From Bacillota bacterium (GTDB taxonomy: Bacteria > Bacillota > Bacilli > Alicyclobacillales > Alicyclobacillaceae), in NCBI GenBank assembly GCA_021820805.1, contig JAKADF010000040.1:1-12589 (forward strand): a stretch of 12,589 nucleotides of DNA, written 5' to 3'. Each line of letters begins with the position of its first letter. Within the stretch, counting starts at the first letter, position 1. A model generated the notes under the pieces. The model saw only the letters and a list, made by a program, of their open reading frames with translations, searched no databases and had not been told where the DNA came from. The position numbers and the translations under genes were made by a program. Of this stretch, positions 7,080 to 12,350 are shown in pieces.

Positions 7080-7182
7080 TATCAAACATCAGATGGCCTA
7101 AGCAAGAGCGTGCAAACTTAATGCACATCAAATGCACACCATTCTTGACAATGGTTTAGATTTTGAGGAGGAGGTTCTATCC

Positions 7183-7308
7183 ATGTACGATGGCGGTGTA
7201 TTTGGAGGCTATACTCGTTGGGCAGTTGTGTTCCTAATTATCTTTGTTCTGTTCATCTTGCTTGTTCCTTATGCAACAACAACCTGCACAACAACTCCTG
7301 TTTATTAA
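7183..7308 (+). CDS. YjcZ-family sporulation mini-protein (41 aa)
   Basis: Residues 7-28 (FGGYTRWAVVFLIIFVLF plus ILLV) are almost identical to the copy just upstream, showing a recent duplication. The head is MYDGGVFGGYTRW, followed by one transmembrane segment and the tail PYATTTCTTTPVY. The tail contains a single cysteine within a threonine run, also present in the 9752 copy. The RBS is GAGGAGGAGG (7166-7175), one of the strongest in the window, which suggests high expression. A tight GC hairpin with seven T residues follows 57 bases downstream, so the pair 6972/7183 may form one transcript ending there. Upstream, ATGCACA occurs twice exactly 11 bases apart (7121 and 7132). Confidence 0.87.
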   Translation: MYDGGVFGGYTRWAVVFLIIFVLFILLVPYATTTCTTTPVY

Positions 7309-7365
7309 TTATAAAATAAACACTAAACAGCACAGAACGACCAGAATGGAAAGTTTGTTACACTT

Positions 7366-7385
7366 GGGCGATTCGCCCTTTTTTT
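7366..7385 (+). terminator. Intrinsic terminator after the YjcZ pair
   Basis: GGGCG-ATT-CGCCC (7366-7378) is followed at once by TTTTTTT. The stem is only 5 bp but all GC, with a perfect U tract. Confidence 0.8.
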
Positions 7386-7453
7386 ATTTAAGAATACTGT
7401 AATTGAAGCAGGGAATTAGATGAAAAGGAAAAATGGAGGAAGTCCGCAAAGAT

Positions 7454-7472
7454 GCCCCCGGTTCTTGGGGGC
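7454..7472 (-). terminator. GC hairpin at the end of the small minus-strand gene
   Basis: GCCCCC and GGGGGC pair over 6 bp around a 7-base loop, seven bases beyond the stop of the 7479-7673 gene. The minus-strand tail is ATCTTTGCGG, poor in T, so termination would be inefficient. Confidence 0.35.
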
Positions 7473-7478
7473 TGGGAT

Positions 7479-7673
7479 TTAGCTTTCTTTTTCTCTTTGT
7501 TTTAGATAACGATCGAACTTCAAGTAATTGGATGCACTTTTTTTCAATATTTCGAAAAATTCGTCTGACAAATTAGAGGGGTGCTCAACGACGTACTCTA
7601 ATTGATACTGAAGGACTGTACCGTCGTTCTCATTGAACGCCGGCTTGCGAGTGGTTGGTACACGACTGCTCAT
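7479..7673 (-). CDS. Small uncharacterised protein (64 aa)
   Basis: The frame is open well upstream across the divergent gene, but the ATG at 7671-7673 has an AAAGGTAGGTG site nearby and a textbook promoter about 30 bases further up, so I start there (MSSRVPTTRKPAFNENDGTV...). The product is soluble. It has an N-terminal basic stretch, a probable beta-strand (TVLQYQLEYVVEHP), an acidic helix (SDEFFEILKKSASNYLKF) and a strongly charged end (LKQREKES). There are no cysteines, no signal peptide and no membrane segment. It is divergent from the CHY zinc finger gene, with 75 bases between the starts, so they may share regulation. I do not recognise the family. Confidence 0.55.
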   Translation of the reverse strand: MSSRVPTTRKPAFNENDGTVLQYQLEYVVEHPSNLSDEFFEILKKSASNYLKFDRYLKQREKES

Positions 7674-7700
7674 AAATATGCACCTACCTTTCTTAGTGAT

Positions 7701-7729
7701 ATTATAGACCCATGAGGGGCTTAAGTCGA
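7701..7729 (-). promoter_or_regulatory. Sigma-A type promoter of the 64-aa gene
   Basis: On minus, TCGACT (7724-7729) and a perfect TATAAT (7701-7706) are separated by 17 bases. The expected transcript start near 7694 leaves a leader of about 20 bases including the RBS. The promoter overlaps the leader of the divergent CHY gene. Confidence 0.6.
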
Positions 7730-7748
7730 TAGACAGAGGTGGAGATAA

Positions 7749-8069
7749 GTGCATCCAATTATTGTAGGAGTCCAAGTGGACGAGAAGACCAGGTGTGCGC
7801 ATTACCATAGCGATGTAGATATCATTGCAATTAAATTTTATTGTTGTAACACATATTATCCATGTCACTTGTGTCATGACGAGATGGCTGGCCATTCTGC
7901 TCTAAAGTGGCCCAAAGACAAATTTAATGAAACTGCGGTTATATGCGGCGGATGTCATTACGAGATGACAATTAACGAATATTTGACGTGTAATGCAGTC
8001 TGTCCGCATTGTGGGGGAAGATTCAATTCAGGTTGTGAAAAGCACCATGGGATGTACTTTCAAATATGA
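7749..8069 (+). CDS. CHY zinc finger protein
   Basis: A small cytoplasmic protein that should bind three zinc ions through a CHY-type zinc finger. The 106 residues contain the complete ligand set: the name-giving C16-x-H18-Y19, then C32/C33, C39-H40-x-C42-H43, H49, C66-x2-C69-H70, C81, C85-x2-C88, and C96 with H99-H100. The HLCHDEMAGH and CGGCHYEMTINEYL blocks are typical of the bacterial single-domain version. In eukaryotes this domain occurs in ubiquitin ligases (Pirh2) and in the mitochondrial Hot13 zinc-handling protein; the role of the bacterial stand-alone form is unknown. The GTG start at 7749 is supported by GAGGTGGAG immediately upstream. The stop codon lies 21 bases before the preferred start of the next gene, so they probably form an operon. 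Confidence 0.87.
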   Translation: MHPIIVGVQVDEKTRCAHYHSDVDIIAIKFYCCNTYYPCHLCHDEMAGHSALKWPKDKFNETAVICGGCHYEMTINEYLTCNAVCPHCGGRFNSGCEKHHGMYFQI

Positions 8070-8090
8070 ATGATTGGGGACCAGTACATC

Positions 8091-8933
8091 ATGGAGAACA
8101 TGCAAAATTTTGTAAAAGATTATTTACGCCTTTTGCATCTTTCCTGTGAACCGCCGACCCTAACGTTTCTGTATCGTATCATTCAAGCCCATATTGTAGT
8201 TTTCCCATTTGAAAATATAAGTAAAATTGCTTATTTGTCTCGCGTAGACAAAACCGCCGTTTTTATGCCGACAATTGGGAGTTATCTGAAGTACCATGAA
8301 TATTATGGTTTTGGCGGAACCTGTTTTACACTCAACTGGTATTTGAAATGCCTGCTTGATGCACTAGGATATGACTGTTATGCAGTTATGCTAAGTCGTC
8401 AACACATGGGCATTATTGTTTATCTTAGTGAATTAGGTGGTAAGGTTTACGTTGACTGTGGTGCAGCTGCTCCTTTTTTTGAGCCTGTTTTTCTTGAAAA
8501 GTCAGGTATTTATGCGACTCAATTTGGTGTGGAGAAAGTGGTCATTCGCCATCGTATATCGGAGACTGTCCATCGGTTTGAACGGTATAGAAATGGTGTT
8601 TTGATAGGAGAGCCATGGTACTTTGACAGAGAACAAGCTCAATCGCTTCAAAATTTTTTGCCAATTATTCAAAAGTCATTTGAGCCAAACCGCTTATTTA
8701 TGTCATCGTTATGGTGTCATCTATATGGTCCCGATTTGTCTTATTGTTTATCTCTTAAAAATAACGAGTTTCAAATTTGTTATAAAGATGGGCGCATTGT
8801 GAAGCAAACGCTCACGCATTATGAGGAAATTGAGCAAGTTGCAAAGGCGGCGTTTGGGCTTGAACCCTCGTTTGTTCGGATTGCTGTTTCCTGCATTCAA
8901 AAGAATGGCTCAAATATTTTTGCAAAAATATAG
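8091..8933 (+). CDS. Arylamine N-acetyltransferase-like protein, divergent
   Basis: Belongs to the papain-like NAT fold, which transfers acetyl or other acyl groups from CoA to amines via a Cys-His-Asp triad. From the 8091 start, the triad is C78 (GGTCFTLN), H105 (RQHMGIIVYL) and D122 (VYVDCG). The N-terminal H-x5-PFEN block (HIVVFPFENI) is also present. The cysteine motif is altered: the family norm RGGxCFExN reads FGGTCFTLN here, so the Arg and Glu are lost, while the glycines, Cys, Phe and Asn remain. Length (280 aa) is normal. I prefer the ATG at 8091, preceded by TTGGGGA, over the ATG at 8070, which abuts the CHY stop but has no SD; both are in frame. Enzyme activity is plausible but its acceptor is unknown. 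A terminator stem overlaps the stop codon. Confidence 0.8.
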   Translation: MENMQNFVKDYLRLLHLSCEPPTLTFLYRIIQAHIVVFPFENISKIAYLSRVDKTAVFMPTIGSYLKYHEYYGFGGTCFTLNWYLKCLLDALGYDCYAVMLSRQHMGIIVYLSELGGKVYVDCGAAAPFFEPVFLEKSGIYATQFGVEKVVIRHRISETVHRFERYRNGVLIGEPWYFDREQAQSLQNFLPIIQKSFEPNRLFMSSLWCHLYGPDLSYCLSLKNNEFQICYKDGRIVKQTLTHYEEIEQVAKAAFGLEPSFVRIAVSCIQKNGSNIFAKI

Positions 8934-8939
8934 AGCCAT
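8905..8939 (-). terminator. Probable terminator of tdk, inside the 3' end of the NAT-like gene
   Basis: ATGGCTC (8905-8911) pairs with GAGCCAT (8933-8939), with an inner arm ATATTTTT-GC-AAAAATAT (8914-8931) and small bulges between. On minus it is followed by TCTTTTG, as expected for ending the convergent thymidine kinase transcript; on + no T run follows. Confidence 0.55.
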
Positions 8940-8951
8940 CCGTATCGTAAA

Positions 8952-9554
8952 CTAAACGTTATTTGTTATTTGTTGTTGAAATCCTTTCATGTCTGGATGG
9001 AAGTAATGACGTCTGCAGACCGAATGGTAAAGGTCGTTGCCCCCAATTTCAATCTGTTCACCTGAATAAACAGGTTTCCCATTTTTTATTTTGAGAATCA
9101 TGGTTGCTTTACGGTTGCATGATTTATCTGCACATATTGTTTTGATTTCCTCGATTTGGTCTGCAAACAAAATAGCAGCTTCACTACCCTCGAAAAGTTG
9201 GTTTCGATAATCCTTAAGCAGCCCGTACATGATTACGGGTATATTCAAAGAATCCACGATGTTTGCAAATTGCCGAATATGGTGAGTTCGGAGAAACTGA
9301 ACTTCATCCACTAGTATACAATCAGGGCGATTTTTATCGGCAAGTTCGTACAGATTTGAGTCATCATGCACCATGAATGCGTCTCGTGAAATACCCACCC
9401 TTGATGAGATACGTCCTTCACCAAACCTTGAATCGACGGCTGGTGTGAATAAGATCACCTGTTTTCCTTGCTCTTCGTAATTATGTGCGACGGTAAGGAG
9501 TTGAATTGATTTACTTGCATTCATCTGTCCATAACGAAAATAAAGTTTTGCCAT
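8952..9554 (-). CDS. tdk: Thymidine kinase
   Basis: Phosphorylates thymidine with ATP to dTMP in the nucleotide salvage pathway (cytoplasmic, typically tetrameric). The sequence follows the E. coli/Lactococcus type: KLYFRYGQMNASKSIQLL at the P-loop (9-16), SSRVGIS (50-56), LVDEVQFL (81-88, with the Walker B acidic pair and catalytic E84), YGLLKDYRNQLFEGS (110-124, lasso and substrate region) and EIGGNDLYHSVCRRHYF (169-185). The zinc ligands are probably C141, C146, C180 and H183. The P-loop reads NASKS where most relatives have N[AS]GKS, so the conserved glycine before the catalytic lysine K15 is serine. Length (200 aa) is normal. The ATG has AGGTGA five bases upstream. No operon partner; a terminator stem lies just downstream. 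Confidence 0.95.
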   Translation of the reverse strand: MAKLYFRYGQMNASKSIQLLTVAHNYEEQGKQVILFTPAVDSRFGEGRISSRVGISRDAFMVHDDSNLYELADKNRPDCILVDEVQFLRTHHIRQFANIVDSLNIPVIMYGLLKDYRNQLFEGSEAAILFADQIEEIKTICADKSCNRKATMILKIKNGKPVYSGEQIEIGGNDLYHSVCRRHYFHPDMKGFQQQITNNV

Positions 9555-9648
9555 GTGTTCACCTGAATTATATTAGTTAAAATATTTGTTCTACCGTATG
9601 TAGTGATAGTAAAAGCAGGTTCCCCCCGGATTTTTTTAGCGTTTAATA

Positions 9649-9670
9649 AAAACAGGGCGTTTACCGCCCC
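9649..9670 (-). terminator. Hairpin upstream of tdk; second copy of the shared 20-base motif
   Basis: GGGCG-TTTAC-CGCCC (9655-9669) is a perfect 5-bp GC stem. Read on minus it is followed by TGTTTTTATT, a good terminator or attenuator configuration about 95 bases before tdk. The flanking 20 bases match 6893-6912 at 18 positions. Confidence 0.45.
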
Positions 9671-9751
9671 ATGCCTATGGGCTGCAGCATAAGATGAATC
9701 GTGCCTTGAAGAATCCATTATAAGGCTAACACTGAAAGGGGGTATATTCAA

Positions 9752-9871
9752 ATGAACGGGTTAGTTGGAGGGTTTTCGCGCTTTGCGATTGTTTTTCTGA
9801 TTATTTTTGTGTTATTTATGCTGTTTATTCCATATGGAACAACAACGACTTGTACAACTACACCTGTGTAA
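9752..9871 (+). CDS. YjcZ-family sporulation mini-protein (39 aa)
   Basis: The third paralogue. It has a short glycine head (MNGLVGGFSRF), one hydrophobic segment (AIVFLIIFVLFMLFIPYG) and the tail TTTTCTTTPV. The core FLIIFVLF is identical to the copies at 6972 and 7183, and the Thr-rich tail with one central cysteine matches the 7183 copy but not the 6972 copy. The RBS is GAAAGGGGGTAT, a little far from the ATG (about 8-10 bases). It stands alone between divergent tdk and convergent 2Duf-type genes. Expected to be a spore-associated membrane peptide made during sporulation; function is unknown for the family. Confidence 0.87.
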   Translation: MNGLVGGFSRFAIVFLIIFVLFMLFIPYGTTTTCTTTPV

Positions 9872-9899
9872 GTTTTTGAGTGGAGATTAACCACATTAA

Positions 9900-9953
9900 G
9901 AGAACCGTCTATATATGGACGGGAGATATATAAACGGTTCTCCTCCCGGTCTT
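9900..9953 (+). terminator. Layered hairpin / terminator between the third YjcZ gene and the 2Duf gene
   Basis: GAGAACCGT (9900-9908) pairs with ACGGTTCTC (9934-9942), continued by TATATAT/ATATATA (9910-9916 with 9926-9932), leaving the loop GGACGGGAG. A second, mutually exclusive stem uses that loop (GGGAG 9921-9925) with CTCCC (9943-9947), followed by GGTCTTTT, and looks like the terminator proper on +. Both convergent genes end here. Confidence 0.6.
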
Positions 9954-10796
9954 TTACTCACGAAGATATGGAGTTAGTTGTTTAATGAGTTCATTTAGTT
10001 TTTTGGCCTCATTTTGGTACATCATTTTTGCTTTTTTATTTTTAGTTTCTAATGAAAATGTAGTTAAATCTGCTTCCATTTTTTTTAGGGATGCGAGGAG
10101 TATTGCTCTTTGTTTCACAACAGGCGGACGTAAGGAATCTTTCTTAATATCTACATATAAGTTGCCTTTAGAATCCACTTGGGCAAGAAATACATCTTTA
10201 TAATCGATTGCACCTTGTTTTTTAATTTCACCCAGCAGCCAACCATAGGATAAGCCTAGATCGGCCATTGTTTTTGCAATAACATTTCCATTCGCGATCA
10301 AAATATGGGGGGATTCTTCTTCTTCAACAGGAATTCCTTGGGCAACCGGTGTTAGAGGTTCTAAACCTGCCTTTTTCATGACATTTAAATCTCCACCGGG
10401 TTCCATAACTCCAAGTTCAACGTCAGCTAATTTAAAGATATTTTTGCTGCGGAGTAAAGCCATCATGTCAGAGATGGACGTATTTGCTTTTTTTAAATTC
10501 TCCTCTAGTATTTTGCCCTGTTCAATAACGACTTGAGGTTTGCCAGTCAGGAACTGTGCAATTGCCACAGATTGTATGCGTACAAAATTATAAATCGTGG
10601 TTAAAACGAACCAACAAATACATACCGACACTAATTTCCAAAAAGAAAAATCCTTAATCACCACGAACAGTCCTAGAACCGCACTGATTACGATTCCAGA
10701 CATAACTGCAAATTTTTGACCGATAATCCGGCTTAAGACAAGAAGAAATAGGAAGCCCGCGATTGTGCGTAAAATAAGATCTATGTATTCGGACAA
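9954..10796 (-). CDS. 2Duf-type membrane protein (DUF421/YetF plus DUF1657)
   Basis: Three predicted membrane helices (about 5-24, 29-47, 53-72) are followed by a soluble YetF/DUF421 domain. Landmarks in it are LTGKPQVVIEQGKILEENL (83-101), KKANTSISDMMALLRSKNI (102-120) and VELGVMEPGGDLNVM (126-140). The last 50 residues (about 226-276, including FSLETKNKKAKMMYQNEA) align with the DUF1657 protein encoded next door (FALQTQNQQAKQLFTDAA), so this is a DUF421-DUF1657 fusion. Proteins of this architecture (2Duf) are encoded in spoVA2mob operons and, in Bacillus, lower spore inner-membrane permeability and raise wet-heat resistance; DUF421 alone (YetF) is also a spore-membrane protein. The TTG start has GGCGGGA upstream. 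Here it follows a DUF1657 gene, but no spoVA genes are visible. Its role in this organism is inferred. Confidence 0.88.
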   Translation of the reverse strand: MSEYIDLILRTIAGFLFLLVLSRIIGQKFAVMSGIVISAVLGLFVVIKDFSFWKLVSVCICWFVLTTIYNFVRIQSVAIAQFLTGKPQVVIEQGKILEENLKKANTSISDMMALLRSKNIFKLADVELGVMEPGGDLNVMKKAGLEPLTPVAQGIPVEEEESPHILIANGNVIAKTMADLGLSYGWLLGEIKKQGAIDYKDVFLAQVDSKGNLYVDIKKDSLRPPVVKQRAILLASLKKMEADLTTFSLETKNKKAKMMYQNEAKKLNELIKQLTPYLRE

Positions 10797-10836
10797 ACTA
10801 CATTCCCGCCTCTATCTGTTGAAATTATACAAAACA

Positions 10837-10874
10837 GAAGGCGGTAAAACTTTGGCAACCATGTTACCGCCTTC
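10837..10874 (-). terminator. Stem-loop between the DUF1657 and 2Duf genes
   Basis: GAAGGCGGTAA (10837-10847) and TTACCGCCTTC (10864-10874) form a perfect 11-bp stem with a 16-base loop. On minus it is followed by TGTTTTG, a partial U tract, so it could lower readthrough from the DUF1657 gene into the 2Duf gene and set their ratio. Confidence 0.55.
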
Positions 10875-10887
10875 GGTCTGTAAATGC

Positions 10888-11094
10888 TTAAAAACCTTTA
10901 TATTGTGGTTCCTCTTGCTCGAGTTGTTGAACTCTTTGTTCCAATGAAGTAATGATAGTCTGAGTTTGCGCAGCGGCGTCCGTAAACAACTGCTTTGCTT
11001 GTTGGTTTTGGGTTTGAAGAGCAAATTGTTCTAAGCTTGCCTGAGCTCCTTTTAATCCTGCTACAGTCTGTTTGACTTGGCTAGCAACAGTCAA
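10888..11094 (-). CDS. DUF1657 domain protein (68 aa)
   Basis: A small soluble helical protein that is essentially only the DUF1657 domain: MTVASQVKQTVAGLKGAQAS, then FALQTQNQQAKQLFTDAA, then LEQRVQQLEQEEPQYKGF. The ending EEPQYKGF is a hallmark of the family. I chose the TTG at 11092-11094 because GGGGGTGG lies just upstream and family members begin MTVxSQVKQT; the ATG codons further upstream only add non-family residues. DUF1657 genes occur in spoVA2mob operons together with 2Duf. The fusion of the same domain to the next gene product suggests that the two proteins act together at the spore membrane, possibly by domain-domain contact (inference). Confidence 0.88.
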   Translation of the reverse strand: MTVASQVKQTVAGLKGAQASLEQFALQTQNQQAKQLFTDAAAQTQTIITSLEQRVQQLEQEEPQYKGF

Positions 11095-11264
11095 AACTGC
11101 CACCCCCATAAAATTTATGAAGCATGAATGCTCCACACATTGGGTTACCCAAAATTCCGATGAATATGTTGTTTTCTTTTTGCCTTTCCACCCGAATTTT
11201 ACTGGAAACTATTACAGCGTTACAAAGGCTTATATCCATGGTAGGGTATAAATATACCTAATTC
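11095..11264. other. Divergent intergenic region with three small palindromes
   Basis: Between divergent DUF1657 (-) and hydrolase (+) units lie AGCAT-GA-ATGCT (11121-11132), TTGGGT-T-ACCCAA (11140-11152) and GGTATA-AA-TATACC (11245-11258). The last one sits just before the riboswitch, where the -10 of its promoter is expected (TATAAA or TATACC within it). I find no convincing -35 for either direction, nor a clean sporulation-sigma site. Confidence 0.4.
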
Positions 11265-11265
11265 A

Positions 11266-11410
11266 GCCGAATCGCTGGACTTAAACCAGTGTACGGGGGA
11301 TTTTAAAGGTCTTTTTTTCTTTTTAGACCTTGGGGTGAATCGCAAAAGCGCGACGGGTGATCTCGTTCATCCGAACCCGACAACTAACCTCGGAGGCAAA
11401 TACGGGAGAA
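11266..11410 (+). promoter_or_regulatory. c-di-AMP riboswitch (ydaO/yuaA)
   Basis: The leader of the hydrolase gene carries the conserved core of this class: GGGGTGAATCGC near 11332, GACGGGTGATCTCGTTCATCC, then CGAACCCGACAACTAACCTC (11372-11391), GGAGGC, and the closing CGGGAGA (11403-11409). The upstream half (AATCGCTGG...CCAG...CGGGGGA, 11270-11300) and a variable stem AAGGTCT/AGACCTT (11305-11331) around a T-rich loop fit the architecture. This class is usually an OFF switch for c-di-AMP and often precedes cell wall hydrolases and potassium/osmolyte genes. Only about a dozen bases separate it from the start codon, with no complete terminator visible, so control of ribosome access is likely. 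Confidence 0.92.
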
Positions 11411-11422
11411 AGTAGGTTTTTT

Positions 11423-12196
11423 ATGCGTATTTTTGGAAAAACACTGATAACTGCGATGTCCATTTTTACAGCTGCATCTATTGCCTCTCCGGTGCTTGCA
11501 AATGCATCCGTAATCAACGATACATCAGATGCAAGTTACACGGTACGTTCGGGGGATTCCTTCTGGAAAATAGCACAGGATTATGATATTCCTGTTTCAA
11601 ATTTAATAGCTGCGAACAGTGAAATTCCCATTTTTAATTTACAGATTGGAAGTAACTTAATTATTCCTCTCGGAGTAAATCAAACAACTGCAAAAACACA
11701 CCCAACACCTAAAACCCAACCAGCATCTAAAACACATACTGTAGCGTCTCGTGCCAAATATAGTCCAGCAGCAAGCTGGCAAAAAAAAGTGGTAAGCCAT
11801 AACGCATCTGCAGGTACAAGCGCCTACTCGCAAAATTTGTACTGGTTGGCCCATGTGATTAATGCGGAAGCGAATGCAGAGCCAATGAAAGCGCAAATTG
11901 CTGTCGGAGATGTAGTTATGCATCGACTCAAGTCATCATCCACCTATAAGAGTGTCCACGATGTGGTATTCTCCATTCAAAATGGTCATTATCAGTTCAC
12001 ATGTGTTGAAAATGGATATATATATAGTAAACCTTCTGCAGCCTCGATTTCTGCAGCACATGAAGTTTTAGACCAGCATATAGATGTGGTTCCTGGCTCA
12101 TTCGTGTTTTTTAATCCGAGTAAAACACCATCGTCAAGTTGGGTTTGGAGCCAGCCTCGAATAACTCAAATCGGTGATTTCATCTTCTCAAAATAA
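11423..12196 (+). CDS. Secreted LysM / SleB-like cell wall hydrolase
   Basis: A peptidoglycan hydrolase acting outside the membrane. The preceding ATG at 11357 lies inside the riboswitch, so I start at 11423. Residues 1-29 are a signal peptide (basic MRIFGK, hydrophobic core, VLANA cleavage region). One LysM domain spans 39-82 (YTVRSGDSFWKIAQDYDIPV start, ending IGSNLIIP) and binds glycan. A Thr/Lys/Pro/Ser linker spans 85-135. The SleB-like (hydrolase_2) catalytic domain runs from about 137 to 257, with the expected catalytic glutamate at E149 in INAEANAEP. SleB itself is a spore cortex lytic enzyme, but many LysM/SleB-domain proteins are vegetative wall enzymes. The c-di-AMP riboswitch links this one to turgor and wall homeostasis rather than clearly to germination. 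The exact bond cleaved is inferred. Confidence 0.9.
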   Translation: MRIFGKTLITAMSIFTAASIASPVLANASVINDTSDASYTVRSGDSFWKIAQDYDIPVSNLIAANSEIPIFNLQIGSNLIIPLGVNQTTAKTHPTPKTQPASKTHTVASRAKYSPAASWQKKVVSHNASAGTSAYSQNLYWLAHVINAEANAEPMKAQIAVGDVVMHRLKSSSTYKSVHDVVFSIQNGHYQFTCVENGYIYSKPSAASISAAHEVLDQHIDVVPGSFVFFNPSKTPSSSWVWSQPRITQIGDFIFSK

Positions 12197-12212
12197 TGTA
12201 ATTTGGTCCAAA

Positions 12213-12350
12213 GAGAGGATCTATCACTTTAAGGTAGCCTTCCCCGACCAGAGATTAGCTGCCAAAAGGGGCTCTATCGTCTTGCGGCGGCTTCGCCTGG
12301 CCGGTGATTAACTGTCAAAAGGGGCTCTATCACTTTGAGGTAGCCTCGGC
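12213..12350 (+). repeat. Three degenerate tandem repeats of about 52 bases
   Basis: Units begin near 12218 (GGATCTATCACTTTAAGGTA), 12269 (GGCTCTATCGTCTTGCGGCG) and 12323 (GGCTCTATCACTTTGAGGTA). Units 1 and 2 end with GATTA[GA]CTG[CT]CAAAAGG. Units 1 and 3 can fold as GG-nn-CTATC-N7-GGTAG-CC, stable on + through a T-G pair. The third unit is cut short and overlaps the 3' end of the metallopeptidase gene on minus. Confidence 0.6.

Noticed and set aside
7433..7576. 47-codon + frame starting ATG (MEEVRKDAPGSWGLGFSFLF...) with a hydrophobic stretch reminiscent of YjcZ proteins.
   Set aside because: It is antisense to the 64-aa gene; the hydrophobicity comes from the complement of its Lys/Glu-rich end, and the RBS is poor.
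9572..9590. TATAAT on minus just before the tdk RBS as a promoter.
   Set aside because: It would place the transcript start within the RBS, and no -35 lies at the right distance.
9521..9751. 76-codon minus frame between tdk and the third YjcZ gene.
   Set aside because: It runs through the hairpin and overlaps the tdk start in another frame; no RBS and no protein-like composition.
11357..11422. Upstream in-frame ATG that would lengthen the LysM hydrolase by 22 residues.
   Set aside because: It lies within the c-di-AMP riboswitch and would bury the signal peptide; the ATG at 11423 fits both better.
12213..12350. CRISPR array.
   Set aside because: The units are degenerate over their whole length, with no constant-repeat/variable-spacer pattern and no cas genes.
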